Shown one piece after another: positions 25,694-35,226 of a stretch of DNA of 64,000 nt. Within the stretch, counting starts at the first letter, position 1. Every line of letters starts with the position of its first letter. The notes beneath the pieces are model-generated. The model was not told where the DNA came from. It made no database searches and was given only the letters and a program-made list of their open reading frames with translations. The stretch comes from Candidatus Ornithospirochaeta avicola. Its GTDB lineage: Bacteria > Spirochaetota > Spirochaetia > Sphaerochaetales > Sphaerochaetaceae. A program made the position numbers and the translations under genes. The stretch is taken from assembly GCA_019113245.1 (NCBI GenBank), contig DXHU01000006.1, positions 82,127 through 146,126 on the forward strand, read 5' to 3'.

Positions 25694-28540
25694 ATGGACA
25701 AGAAACATGATTTTACGCTTTGCGGCTCAAAGAAGAGCCGGAGCTTTGATGGCGAGTGCCTTTTATATAGACATGAGAAAAGCGGATTTGAGGTCTTTCA
25801 TGTAAAGAACAAGGATCCTGAGGCCTTTTTCTCATATGTTGTGTACACTCCTCCCTTTGATGACAGCGGGGTATTTCACATAATCGAGCATACTGTTTTA
25901 TCTGGAAGCAGAAAATACCGTCTCAAAGATCCGTTTACTGAATTGCTCAAAAGCGGATGCAGCACGTTTGCAAACGCTATGACAGGCGTTGACAGAACAT
26001 ATTATCTTGCTTCCAGCCCTGTAAAGAAAGACTTTCTCAATTTCTTTGATGTATATACAGATGCTGTCTTTAATCCTCTGCTGAGAAAAGAAGCATTCAT
26101 GAGCGAGGCTTGCCATGTGGCGGAAAAAGACGGTGAATTCTCTTTTGAGGGAGTTGTGTATTCTGAGATGCTTGGATCTGCTACCCAGCATGAGAGCGTG
26201 ATAAGCACTTCAAGCCAGCGATCTCTTTTCCCGGATACTGCCTACAGCTATGAAAGCGGGGGAGACCCTGTGGCTATCACACACCTCAAATGGGAAGAGT
26301 ATAAAAAGACGTATGCGAAATACTACAGCCCGTCAAACATGCATCTTTTCTTGTGGGGTGATTTTGAAACGGATGAGATTCTCTGCCGTCTTGAAAGCTA
26401 CTTAACAGATGCAGAGCCTGGTGATGAAATTGAGAGATATGTAAATCTTCCTCCATTTGATGCACCCAGAAAGGTGCACTCCTCTTCAATGCTTGCAGAA
26501 GGATTGGATGAAGAGAAGTGCAGCATACTTCTCTCATGGCGTCTTAATCCTTCTTCAGATGCTGTGTATGGAATGATGCTTTCGATTCTTGTGGATATCC
26601 TCCTGGGCTCTCCGGGCTGTCCTCTTTACATGAGGATAAAGGAAAGCGATATAGGCGAGGACCTTTCTTCTGAAAGCGGCATGAGCAGCGATTTTTCTCA
26701 CTATACATTCTCCTGCGGATTTTCAGGAGCAAGAGAGGAAGATGAGATTAAAGCTGAGGCTTTCATCCTCTCAGCTCTGGAAGAGATTGCAGATACTCCA
26801 CTTGGCGAGATGCAGGTTGAAGCCGCTCTTCGCCGCTACGAGTTTTCTTTAAAGGAGATTCCTGGGGGAATTCCTGACGGAATGAGGGCACTTTTCAAGA
26901 TTGACAGGGCCTTTGCGTATAATAAAAATGTATTTGACTATACAGAGCCGTTTGATGATTTTGAGAAAATAAGGGCAGAGTACAGGAAAAATCCGCTTCT
27001 TTTCAATGAGTTCATCAAAAAAGAAATTCTGAATAACAGCACAAGAGTTCTTTCTGTTGTAAAGATGTCAAAGGATGCAGAGGCGGATCTGGAAAGCAAG
27101 CTTGCACGCTCACTTGAAGAAGAGAGTGCTCTTTACTGCAGAGAGGATGAAGAGCTTCTTGAGGCCTATAAAAGAGAGGAAGATGATGATGAGGCTCTCT
27201 CCTCATTTCCCACTCTTTCTTCTTTTGATGTGAAAGAAAAGGAATTTGAGAAGAATCCCGGAAAGGAAAAGGACAGTCTGACACTGGTAACTCTTCATAC
27301 TGCAGGCGTAATCTATTTTGACCTTGCTGTCGATGTCTCTGATTTCTCTGACAGGCAGAAGCAGTATTTGAACATCTATTCAAGGCTTCTTACAATGTGC
27401 TCCCTTCCTGAGATGCCACTTGAGGAAGTGAGTACGAAAATAAGGTTTTTGACCGGATCGTTTGCCCCTTATGTCGACAGTGCATCTGATATTGAGAAAA
27501 AAGAAGATAAATGTTATTTCATGCTTCGTGCAAAGTTCCTTTCAAATACAGTAGAAGAAGGTGCGGCTTTCATAGCAAGACTGCTTCTTGAAGGAAACAT
27601 AAAGGAAAATGAGGTAAGAAATGCCGTTACGGATATAAAGACAGACTTTCTTTCCGGCGTGATACAGAATGCCCATACTTATGCAATGAGCCTTGCGGAG
27701 AGCCATCTCTCAGCTTCCCTTCATAATGCGGAAATCATCAGCGGGATAACATTCTGGAAGGATATAAGCGGTATTGAAAACTACTCTGTGCTTTCTGAGG
27801 AGATAAGAATGATAAGAAATCTCATTGAAAACAGAGAGCGCTTCCACCTTCAGGTATGCTGCGAAAAGGAAGATGAAGAAATATGCCTTATTGCCGCATC
27901 ATCCTTCCTCTCGCATTTTTCTTCTTTCGGGTGGAAAAGAAAGAATAAGGATGGCTTTAAGCCTTATTTTTCTCATGAGACTTATTTGATACCTTCCCCT
28001 GTTGCTTTTCTCAGCTCTGCCTTCTCTCCTGATTTTGACTCACTCAGACAAAAGAATGCTGCAAGGTTTTTTCTTTCAGTGCTTTCCTCAACAGCTCTCT
28101 GGACATATATAAGGGCAAAGGGAGGAGCCTATGGCGCGGGTGCGTTCATGGATATAGCTGAAAATGCCGTTGTCTACTATTCATACCGTGACCCGAGGAT
28201 AGATGAGAGCTTTTCTGATTTTATTGAGGCCACAAAAGCCTTTGATATGACTCTATCAGAGCTTGATGGTGCGAAGATCCAGGCAAGGAGCAGGGATTTG
28301 AAGCCTCTTTCTCCTGCACAGAAAGCACAGATTTATCTGTCGAGAAGACTTTACGGGATTACTGACAGCTACAGAAAAATGAACAGAAAGGCAATGGAAG
28401 AGGTCACTCTTTTGGATATAAGGAAAGCAAAGGATGCTATACTCTCAGCTCTTCCTTATGCAGAGAAGGCAATACTTTCTTCCTCTTCTCTCTTAAAGGA
28501 AAAAAGTCAGGCAGGAGAATATAAGACACTGCCGTTCTGA
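25694..28540 (+). CDS. M16C zinc metallopeptidase (PreP/Cym1-like)
   Basis: The 948-residue protein is a full-length M16C 'insulinase' peptidase that degrades unfolded peptides in a closed chamber. The inverted zinc motif HIIEHTVL (HxxEH) lies about residues 60-67, followed by PFTELLKSGCSTFANAMTG, a PreP-family hallmark, and a downstream Glu in EGVVYSEM. No signal peptide is present, so it is probably cytosolic. The start at 25694 is preferred over a TTG two codons upstream. It ends a run of coupled genes and is followed by a hairpin. Confidence 0.9.
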   Translation: MDKKHDFTLCGSKKSRSFDGECLLYRHEKSGFEVFHVKNKDPEAFFSYVVYTPPFDDSGVFHIIEHTVLSGSRKYRLKDPFTELLKSGCSTFANAMTGVDRTYYLASSPVKKDFLNFFDVYTDAVFNPLLRKEAFMSEACHVAEKDGEFSFEGVVYSEMLGSATQHESVISTSSQRSLFPDTAYSYESGGDPVAITHLKWEEYKKTYAKYYSPSNMHLFLWGDFETDEILCRLESYLTDAEPGDEIERYVNLPPFDAPRKVHSSSMLAEGLDEEKCSILLSWRLNPSSDAVYGMMLSILVDILLGSPGCPLYMRIKESDIGEDLSSESGMSSDFSHYTFSCGFSGAREEDEIKAEAFILSALEEIADTPLGEMQVEAALRRYEFSLKEIPGGIPDGMRALFKIDRAFAYNKNVFDYTEPFDDFEKIRAEYRKNPLLFNEFIKKEILNNSTRVLSVVKMSKDAEADLESKLARSLEEESALYCREDEELLEAYKREEDDDEALSSFPTLSSFDVKEKEFEKNPGKEKDSLTLVTLHTAGVIYFDLAVDVSDFSDRQKQYLNIYSRLLTMCSLPEMPLEEVSTKIRFLTGSFAPYVDSASDIEKKEDKCYFMLRAKFLSNTVEEGAAFIARLLLEGNIKENEVRNAVTDIKTDFLSGVIQNAHTYAMSLAESHLSASLHNAEIISGITFWKDISGIENYSVLSEEIRMIRNLIENRERFHLQVCCEKEDEEICLIAASSFLSHFSSFGWKRKNKDGFKPYFSHETYLIPSPVAFLSSAFSPDFDSLRQKNAARFFLSVLSSTALWTYIRAKGGAYGAGAFMDIAENAVVYYSYRDPRIDESFSDFIEATKAFDMTLSELDGAKIQARSRDLKPLSPAQKAQIYLSRRLYGITDSYRKMNRKAMEEVTLLDIRKAKDAILSALPYAEKAILSSSSLLKEKSQAGEYKTLPF

Positions 28541-28548
28541 AAAAGAAT

Positions 28549-28571
28549 GGCTACCTTTTTTCAAGGTAGCC
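28549..28571. terminator. hairpin after the M16C peptidase gene
   Basis: GGCTACCTT (28549-28557) and AAGGTAGCC (28563-28571) form a nine-base-pair stem with a T-rich five-base loop. No T run follows on the plus strand, so it is a weak or bidirectional terminator. The 170 bases from here to 28742 hold no supported gene other than the promoter listed next. Confidence 0.55.
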
Positions 28572-28707
28572 AAGGAGGGGTATTGAGGAAGAAAAATTTT
28601 TGCTCTTTTTGTTTGTACAAGCTAAGAATAAGAGACTTAGATGTGGCTTTTATTTTCAAAATATATAGATACTGTGAAGTTTCATGTTCCTTGTGTCAGA
28701 AAACATC

Positions 28708-28736
28708 TTTCTGTATTTTCACGAAAAGGATAGGAT
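28708..28736 (+). promoter_or_regulatory. promoter with -10 box six bases from the ATG
   Basis: TTTCTG (28708-28713) and TAGGAT (28731-28736) are 17 bases apart, and the ATG of the ABC exporter gene follows after six bases at 28743. No well-placed Shine-Dalgarno is seen beyond AAAGGAT overlapping the -10. Confidence 0.45.
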
Positions 28737-28742
28737 AGTTTT

Positions 28743-30443
28743 ATGCAGAAAAAGGTATTCTCTTTCATACGCCCATATAAGAAGGAATGCATAGCAGCTC
28801 CGTTTTTCAAGCTTCTTGAAGCAGTTTTTGAGCTTCTTGTTCCTCTTGTTGTGGCATCAATAATAGATAAAGGTATTGCGTTTGGTAATATGAGCTACAC
28901 ATTGAGGATGACAGGTCTGCTGCTCGTCCTTGCCTTAACAGGTCTTGTTTTCTCAATAACCGCCCAGTATTTCTCTGCCAGAAGTGCGAGCCTTTTTGCC
29001 CGAGATTTGAGAGCAGCCCTTTTTAATCACATCCTCTCTTTCTCAAAGAAAGAAATGGAGGATTTTGGCTCATCTACGCTGATTACAAGGATGAACGGGG
29101 ATATGAACATGGTGCAGAGCGGATTTAATTTAACGCTCCGCCTTCTCCTGAGATCCCCATTTGTTGTATTCGGGGCTGCTGTCATGGCATTCATCGTATC
29201 CCCGGCAGCATCTCTGATTTTCTTTATATCAATAGCACTTCTTTCCATTATAATAGCGATTCTTCTGCGCCTTTCAATAAAGCGTTTCCGCTTGGTGCAG
29301 GAAAAGCTTGACAGCGTCACAGCAGTTACAAAGGAGAACATTGACGGCAACAGGGTCATCAGGGCTTTTTCTCTTGAGGATAATGAGAAGAGAAGGTTCG
29401 ATGAAGAGAACACCATGATGAAGAATTTTCAGCTTTTCTCAAGCCGGGTATCCTCCCTTACAAGTCCTCTTACGAGCCTAGTTATAAATCTTGCAATAAT
29501 CGCGCTGATTTATTTTGGAGCAATCAATGTAGATATTGGAAATCTTACTCAGGGACAGGTCATTGCTCTGATAAACTACATGAGCCAGATTCTTGTCGAG
29601 CTGATAAAGCTTGCAAACCTCATAATATCGATATCAAAAGCACTGGCATCCGCATCCAGAATAGAGAAAGTTTTTTCTGTCTCTCCAACTATGTCTTTCG
29701 GCACTCTCTCTTCATTCTCCGGAGAGGATGCAATCACATTCAGTCATGTATGTTTCTCATATAATGGCAAGAATGATGTTTTAAAGGATATAAGCTTTTC
29801 TGTAAAAAAAGGCATGAGCGTCGGCATAATAGGAGGAACAGGAAGCGGAAAGAGCACACTTGCACTCCTCATTTCCAGACTCTATGACAGAGGAAGCGGA
29901 AGCATCATGCTCTTTGGAAAAGATATAAAGGAGTACAGCCAGGAATTTTTGAGAAGCAGAATATCTTTTGCCGCACAGAAAGCAAGGCTTTTTTCCGGAA
30001 GCATTAAAAGCAATCTTGACTTTGCATCCGGAAGTGTGCCCTATTCTGAGGCCCTTCATCTCTCATGCGCTGAGGAGTTTGTCGAGAAGAAAGGTCTTGA
30101 TGCTCCTCTTGACAGGAATGCAGGAAATCTCTCAGGAGGTCAGCGCCAGAGACTCTCTCTTGCAAGAGCGCTCATGAAGAAGGCGGACATAATCATTCTT
30201 GATGATACTTTTTCAGCTCTTGATTACAAAACCGATTTAGAGCTGAGAAGGAATCTGAGCACTCTTGATGCCACGAAGATAATAATAAGCCAGAGAGTAA
30301 AGAGCATTGCCGACTCGGATATGATTCTTGTCCTTGATAACGGCGCACTTGTTTCATCAGGAACACATGATGAGCTTCTCTCCACCTCTTCATTCTACAG
30401 GGAGATATATAATTCGCAGACAAAGGAGGAGGAGAATGTTTAA
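28743..30443 (+). CDS. heterodimeric ABC exporter, subunit with degenerate ATP site
   Basis: The 566-residue half-transporter has an N-terminal six-helix permease domain (about 1-300) and an ATPase domain. Walker A is GGTGSGKSTLAL (about 362) and the signature is LSGGQRQRLS. The Walker B catalytic Glu is replaced by Asp (ILDDTFSALD), and the switch His is replaced by Gln (IIISQRVKS). These are the features of the degenerate partner in heterodimeric exporters such as TM287/288 and LmrCD. It overlaps the next gene by eight bases. Substrate (drug, lipid or peptide) is unknown. Confidence 0.92.
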   Translation: MQKKVFSFIRPYKKECIAAPFFKLLEAVFELLVPLVVASIIDKGIAFGNMSYTLRMTGLLLVLALTGLVFSITAQYFSARSASLFARDLRAALFNHILSFSKKEMEDFGSSTLITRMNGDMNMVQSGFNLTLRLLLRSPFVVFGAAVMAFIVSPAASLIFFISIALLSIIIAILLRLSIKRFRLVQEKLDSVTAVTKENIDGNRVIRAFSLEDNEKRRFDEENTMMKNFQLFSSRVSSLTSPLTSLVINLAIIALIYFGAINVDIGNLTQGQVIALINYMSQILVELIKLANLIISISKALASASRIEKVFSVSPTMSFGTLSSFSGEDAITFSHVCFSYNGKNDVLKDISFSVKKGMSVGIIGGTGSGKSTLALLISRLYDRGSGSIMLFGKDIKEYSQEFLRSRISFAAQKARLFSGSIKSNLDFASGSVPYSEALHLSCAEEFVEKKGLDAPLDRNAGNLSGGQRQRLSLARALMKKADIIILDDTFSALDYKTDLELRRNLSTLDATKIIISQRVKSIADSDMILVLDNGALVSSGTHDELLSTSSFYREIYNSQTKEEENV

Positions 30444-32157
30444 GACAATAAAAAAGACAGCAGTATATCTTAAAAAGAGCAGACTCCTTGTAGTCCTCTC
30501 ATTCATTTTTGCTCTCCTTTCTGTGATAAGCGCGCTTTTGGTGCCCTATCTTGCAGGTCTTGCCGTTGACTACATCATAGATGAAAATGATGTTGACTTT
30601 GCCTCAATCTTTCCTCTTGCGCTGGAAATACTGATATCTGCAGCCGTTTATTTCATAACACTCTATCTGATGCAGATAGTGAATAACAGGATTGCATATA
30701 AAGTCACCAGCAGCATCCGCCGTGATGCGTTCTTTTCCCTTGTTCGTCTCCCTTCGTCCTTTATCGACACACACAAGACAGGGGATCTCGTATCGAGAAT
30801 CACAAGTGACATAGACATAGCAAGCGATGGACTCCTTCTCGGATTTTCCCAGCTCTTTACAGCAATAATCACGGTTTTAGGAACTCTTGTTCTCCTGTTT
30901 TCAATCAACTGGGCACTTGCTCTTGCTGTGGTGATTCTTACTCCTCTTTCGCTTTTTGTTGCATCATTTATCGCAAAGAGAACACACAGGACATTTCAGA
31001 CTCAGGCAGAGGAAAGAGGGAATCTGACTGATTATGTCGAGCAGAGCCTCAACAATGCCGAGGAGATAAAGAGCTACAATCATGAAGAAGTGAGCCTTGA
31101 AGAGATGAAAGAAATCAATAACCGCTATGCGGATGCAAGCATGAAAGCCACTTTCTTCTCATCAATCACCAATCCTGCTACAAGATTCGTCAACAATGTA
31201 GTTTACGCTATAGTTGCACTTCTTGGCGCAGTGCTTGCAATCAGGGGGAATATAACAGTAGGACTTCTTTCTGTCTGCTTAAGCTATGCCACACAGTATA
31301 CAAAACCGTTTAATGACATTTCACAGGTAATTACGGAGCTTGAGAATGCTTTTGTCTGTTTTGCACATGTTTTTGAGCTCATTGACGAGAAGAAGGATTC
31401 AGATGATGGAACTGAGCATCTTGATGGAATCAGTGATGGAATAAGGTTTGACAATCTGTCTTTCTCGTATGACAAAAGCAGGAAGCTGCTTGAAGATATA
31501 AACATAGATATAAAAAAGGGAAGTACTGTCGCAATAGTAGGCCCCACCGGAAGCGGAAAGACGACAATCATAAATCTTCTGATGAGATTCTACGATCCAG
31601 ATAAAGGCAGGATACTCATAGACGGAAAGGATATATCATCATTTACGAAAAAGAGCCTGAGAGACAATATAGCGCTTGTCCTTCAGGATACATTCATACT
31701 CAAGGCAAGCGTGAAGGACAATATCCTGATGGGAAGGAAGTACAGTGATGAGGATGTGTTCAGCGCCGCTAAAAAGAGTCAGGCTGATTCTTTCATATCC
31801 CGTCTCTCCTCATCCTATGACACTATGCTCTCAAATGAGGATACAAGCCTTTCTGAAGGTGAGAGACAGATGATTGCAATAACGCGTGTAATGCTCTCTG
31901 ATGCTCCGATTCTGATTCTTGATGAGGCTACAAGCAGCATAGACACGAGAACAGAGAAGATAATCCAGACTTCCTTTGACAGGCTCAAGGAGGGGCGCAC
32001 TTCCTTCATCGTGGCTCACAGGCTTTCAACAATCGTGAATGCGGACCTTGTCCTTGTGCTTAAGGATGGGAACATAATCGAGAGCGGAAGCCATAAGGAG
32101 CTCCTTGAGAAAAAGGGATTCTATTCAGATTTGTATGAAAGCCAGTATAAGAATTGA
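30436..32157 (+). CDS. heterodimeric ABC exporter, catalytically competent subunit
   Basis: The 573-residue partner half-transporter has six predicted helices (about 1-310), then Walker A GPTGSGKTT (about 375), a canonical Walker B with catalytic Glu (LILDEATSSID) and the switch His (IVAHRLST). Its signature is LSEGERQMIA instead of LSGGQ, so the composite site it forms with its partner's degenerate Walker motifs should be the inactive one. The start at 30436 follows GGAGGAGG. Together the two genes form a two-gene operon. Confidence 0.92.
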   Translation: MFKTIKKTAVYLKKSRLLVVLSFIFALLSVISALLVPYLAGLAVDYIIDENDVDFASIFPLALEILISAAVYFITLYLMQIVNNRIAYKVTSSIRRDAFFSLVRLPSSFIDTHKTGDLVSRITSDIDIASDGLLLGFSQLFTAIITVLGTLVLLFSINWALALAVVILTPLSLFVASFIAKRTHRTFQTQAEERGNLTDYVEQSLNNAEEIKSYNHEEVSLEEMKEINNRYADASMKATFFSSITNPATRFVNNVVYAIVALLGAVLAIRGNITVGLLSVCLSYATQYTKPFNDISQVITELENAFVCFAHVFELIDEKKDSDDGTEHLDGISDGIRFDNLSFSYDKSRKLLEDINIDIKKGSTVAIVGPTGSGKTTIINLLMRFYDPDKGRILIDGKDISSFTKKSLRDNIALVLQDTFILKASVKDNILMGRKYSDEDVFSAAKKSQADSFISRLSSSYDTMLSNEDTSLSEGERQMIAITRVMLSDAPILILDEATSSIDTRTEKIIQTSFDRLKEGRTSFIVAHRLSTIVNADLVLVLKDGNIIESGSHKELLEKKGFYSDLYESQYKN

Positions 32158-32181
32158 TTTCCCGTCTTTTTGGTTTATAAT
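32154..32181 (+). promoter_or_regulatory. glpK promoter with -10 box six bases from the ATG
   Basis: TTGATT (32154-32159, overlapping the upstream stop codon) and a consensus TATAAT (32176-32181) are 16 bases apart; the ATG at 32188 follows six bases later. No Shine-Dalgarno, so a leaderless transcript is predicted. Confidence 0.7.
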
Positions 32182-32187
32182 AGTCTC

Positions 32188-33675
32188 ATGAGATATATTG
32201 GCGCCCTGGACCAGGGAACAACAAGCACCAGGTTCATAATATTTAATGAAAAAGCACGCATTGTTTCTGTCGAGCAGATTGAGCATAAACAGATTTATCC
32301 GCGTCCGGGCTGGGTCGAGCATAATGGTGAAGAGATAAGGAAAAACACTGATTATGTAATCCGCTCGGCCCTTGATAAGGCCGGACTTTCAGGGCGGGAT
32401 ATAAATGCAGTAGGCATTACCAATCAGAGGGAAACTGTCATTCCTTTCCTGCGCTCAAGCGGGAAGATTCTTCATAATGCGATAGTCTGGCAGGATCTCA
32501 GGGGCGAGGAGATAATAAAAGAGGCAAGAAGCAGGATGAGCGAGGAAGAGCTGAAGGAAAGGACAGGCCTTCTTTATTCCCCGTATTTTGCGGCAAGCAA
32601 GATTAGATGGCTCCTTGATAACGTTGATGAAGTAAAAGAGGCCGCAAAGGATGATGATCTGTGCTTTGCCACTATGGATGCATATATCATGTACTGTCTT
32701 TCCGGTGTCTGTGTCACAGATGTTACAAATGCCTCTCGCTATTTGCTGATGAACATAAACACCCTCTCATGGGATGATGACATGCTTGCTCTTTTTTCTA
32801 TCAGAAAAGAAAATTTGCCGGAAATAGTTCCTTCAAGCGGAAGAGTATATGCCTTTACAAGAGAAGACGGGCCTTTTGCGGCATCTGTTCCTCTTGCTGC
32901 AATCCTTGGAGACCAACAGGCGGCGCTTTTCGGACAGGCCTGCTTTGACAAGGGGCAGAGCAAGTGCACATACGGCACAGGATGCTTCATGCTGCTCAAT
33001 ACCGGAACTGAAAGATACCTTTCCTCTCTCGGGCTTCTTACTACTGTTGCCTACCAGATAGATGGAATGAAGCCCTATTATGCCCTTGAAGGATCGATTG
33101 CCGTTGCCGGCTCTCTTGTCCAGTGGGCACGGGACAATCTGAAGCTTGTAAAGGATGCAAAAGAACTTGACATGCTTGCAGAGCAGGTTGCCGATACAGG
33201 GGGAGTGTATATTGTTCCGGCTTTTGCGGGCCTCTTTGCCCCGTACTGGAGAAGCGATGCCCGTGGAGTGATTGCCGGTCTTACTGGGTACACAAGACGT
33301 GAGCATATATGCCGTGCAGTTCTTGAGGCCACGGCTTTCCAGGCTTATGACATCTTCTCCAGCATGGAAGAGGACACCAAAATAAAGCTTGAGAGCCTGA
33401 AAGTGGATGGAGGGCTGACAAACAGCACGCCTTTAATGAGGTTCCAAAGCGATATTCTGAACATCCGTGTGGACAAGCCGGAGATTACAGAAACGACCGC
33501 TCTCGGTGCGGCATTTGCAGCCGGGCTTACAGCAGGAGTATGGAAAAGCACGGCTGAGCTTGAGAAATACTGGCGCGTAAAGGAGAGCTTTTCTCCGCTG
33601 ATGGATGACAAAGAGAGGGAAAACAGGGTAGGATTTTGGAAGAAAGCAGTATCCCGCACGCTGGGATGGCTATAA
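32188..33675 (+). CDS. glpK: glycerol kinase
   Basis: The 495-residue FGGY-family kinase phosphorylates glycerol to sn-glycerol 3-phosphate. Visible landmarks are the phosphate-binding GALDQGTTSTRFIIF at the N-terminus, ITNQRET and NAIVWQD (about 78-105), the adenosine-binding TYGTGCFMLLNTG (about 261), and VDGGLTNSTPLMRFQSDIL near the end. Length is standard. No glpF or glpD lies beside it. The start follows the promoter by six bases; an in-frame upstream TTG would lie before the -10 box and is rejected. Confidence 0.95.
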   Translation: MRYIGALDQGTTSTRFIIFNEKARIVSVEQIEHKQIYPRPGWVEHNGEEIRKNTDYVIRSALDKAGLSGRDINAVGITNQRETVIPFLRSSGKILHNAIVWQDLRGEEIIKEARSRMSEEELKERTGLLYSPYFAASKIRWLLDNVDEVKEAAKDDDLCFATMDAYIMYCLSGVCVTDVTNASRYLLMNINTLSWDDDMLALFSIRKENLPEIVPSSGRVYAFTREDGPFAASVPLAAILGDQQAALFGQACFDKGQSKCTYGTGCFMLLNTGTERYLSSLGLLTTVAYQIDGMKPYYALEGSIAVAGSLVQWARDNLKLVKDAKELDMLAEQVADTGGVYIVPAFAGLFAPYWRSDARGVIAGLTGYTRREHICRAVLEATAFQAYDIFSSMEEDTKIKLESLKVDGGLTNSTPLMRFQSDILNIRVDKPEITETTALGAAFAAGLTAGVWKSTAELEKYWRVKESFSPLMDDKERENRVGFWKKAVSRTLGWL

Positions 33676-33685
33676 GAGGAAAAGG

Positions 33686-34504
33686 ATGATAGAGGTACTG
33701 ACAAGCCTTTCTTGGATTGATTATTTGAGACTGACATGTGAGATTCTGATTCTCGCGTTCGTGTTCTACAGGCTGTATATAATAGTCAGCGATACGAAAG
33801 CGCGTCAGATAATCTTTGCAGTCCTTTCTTTAGGCATAGCATATTTCCTTTTCTCTCTTTTGCACTTTGATGTCCTTACCATGATAATAGAAAAAGCTTT
33901 TCTGCCTTTTCTCATTCTTCTTGTTGTGTTTTATCATCAGGAACTCAGAAGAGCTTTCTCTACATCAATAATAAGACGGGGCCGTTTTTTCAGAATCGGA
34001 AGCCAGACAACTGCCGACCAGATTGATTCAATTTTAAATGCATGCAATATCCTGGTAGAGAAGAAAAGAGGTGCGCTCATAGTATTCCCAAGGCATATTG
34101 ACATAAAGAGTGTTCTGGATTCAGGAACCAGAATCAATGCTGACCTTTCAAGCACATTGCTTCTGACAATCTTTGATCACGACACTCCTCTTCATGACGG
34201 GGCTGCCGTAGTAGAGGGCGGGAGAATCACATATGCCGCATGCTATCTTCCGCTTTCAGAACAGAGCGGAATAAAGGCAAGTTTCGGAACCCGTCACCGT
34301 GCCGCGCTGGGCCTTGCTGAGAACTCGGATGCGATTGTTCTTGTTGTTTCAGAGGAGACCGGGGCAATAAGCCTTGCCTATAATGCCAACATCTATTATG
34401 ACCTTTCAAATGATACTCTCAAAAGAGTGCTTCTGCAGCTCTTTGCATATCACGATGTCCTCCCATCGGACATAAACAAGGAGGGGATGAATGAAGCAGA
34501 ATAA
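33686..34504 (+). CDS. cdaA: diadenylate cyclase CdaA
   Basis: The 272-residue protein synthesises the second messenger c-di-AMP from two ATP. Three N-terminal membrane helices (about 10-90) precede the DisA_N domain, with the catalytic motifs DGAAVVEGGRI (about 171) and GTRHRAALGLAE (about 201). It is followed by a YbbR-domain gene (cdaR-like), the conserved CdaA partner. In many bacteria c-di-AMP controls turgor and cell-wall homeostasis. AGAGGAAAAGG precedes the ATG; it lies ten bases after glpK and may share its transcript. Confidence 0.93.
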   Translation: MIEVLTSLSWIDYLRLTCEILILAFVFYRLYIIVSDTKARQIIFAVLSLGIAYFLFSLLHFDVLTMIIEKAFLPFLILLVVFYHQELRRAFSTSIIRRGRFFRIGSQTTADQIDSILNACNILVEKKRGALIVFPRHIDIKSVLDSGTRINADLSSTLLLTIFDHDTPLHDGAAVVEGGRITYAACYLPLSEQSGIKASFGTRHRAALGLAENSDAIVLVVSEETGAISLAYNANIYYDLSNDTLKRVLLQLFAYHDVLPSDINKEGMNEAE

Positions 34505-34880
34505 ATTCTTCTCATTCTGGGGCGCAAAGGTCTTTTCTCTTCTTCTTGCCATACTGGCTGTGCTTCTCATAGAGTTTACAAACATAACCGACAGAGTAAT
34601 AACGATTCCTCTTTCAGTCACGCTTCCGGATGATTTTGAGGCTGAAAGTCTTGTGCCTGAGAGTGTTGATGTCGTGATAAGCGGAAATGAGAATGTGATT
34701 TATCTTGTAGACCCTGCAGGAATAAAGGCAAGGGCTGATTTCTCAGCAGTGGACAGTGCTGGAATAACAAGCGTTCCTGTAATTCTTGAGTACAGAGAAG
34801 ACATTTACAAGAAGAACACGATAGCAATATATTCAGATCCATCAAGTGTCAGGATCCTCTTCGGAGAGCCTGATGATTAA
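34491..34880 (+). CDS. YbbR-domain protein (CdaR-like), short
   Basis: The 129-residue product has one N-terminal membrane helix (about 9-27) and a single YbbR-type domain facing out (RVITIPLSVTLPDDFEAESL and onward). In Firmicutes the CdaA regulator CdaR carries three or four such repeats. Here only one is present, so this is a minimal version. The 14-base overlap with cdaA indicates coupling. A regulatory role is inferred from context. Confidence 0.8.
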   Translation: MKQNKFFSFWGAKVFSLLLAILAVLLIEFTNITDRVITIPLSVTLPDDFEAESLVPESVDVVISGNENVIYLVDPAGIKARADFSAVDSAGITSVPVILEYREDIYKKNTIAIYSDPSSVRILFGEPDD

Positions 34881-35226
34881 AGCAGTCGGCACTGATATAG
34901 CCAAAAACTCCCGTTTTGACAATTTAAATGAGGGAGTGCTGAGGAAGATATTCACACAATCAGAGCTTGATGAGGCGGGAAGAAGAAGCGACGCTTCTGC
35001 ATTCTTCTCATCCAGATTTGCGGCAAAGGAAGCATTTGTGAAAGCTCTTGGAAAGGGTTTTAAAGCAATTAAGGCAAATATGATAGAAATAAGGGAAAAC
35101 GAGGATGGAATGCCTTATATAGTCACGCTCTCTGATGTCTTGAACAGGGACGAGAGGGTATTTCTTTCCATTTCCCATGAAGAAGAATATTCAGTTGCCA
35201 TGGTGGTGATAGATGGCAAGGAGTGA
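34873..35226 (+). CDS. acpS: holo-[acyl-carrier-protein] synthase
   Basis: The 117-residue enzyme transfers 4'-phosphopantetheine from CoA to acyl carrier protein. The N-terminal GTDIAKNSRF carries the metal-binding Asp, and FFSSRFAAKEAFVKALGKG (about 47-65) carries the second metal ligand Glu and CoA-binding Lys. The ATG at 34873 overlaps the end of the YbbR gene by eight bases. Length is typical of the trimeric AcpS type. Confidence 0.93.
   Translation: MIKAVGTDIAKNSRFDNLNEGVLRKIFTQSELDEAGRRSDASAFFSSRFAAKEAFVKALGKGFKAIKANMIEIRENEDGMPYIVTLSDVLNRDERVFLSISHEEEYSVAMVVIDGKE

Noticed and set aside
28547..28738. 63-codon frame between the M16C peptidase and the ABC exporter
   Set aside because: It begins inside a terminator-like hairpin, lacks a ribosome binding site and has no recognisable protein character.
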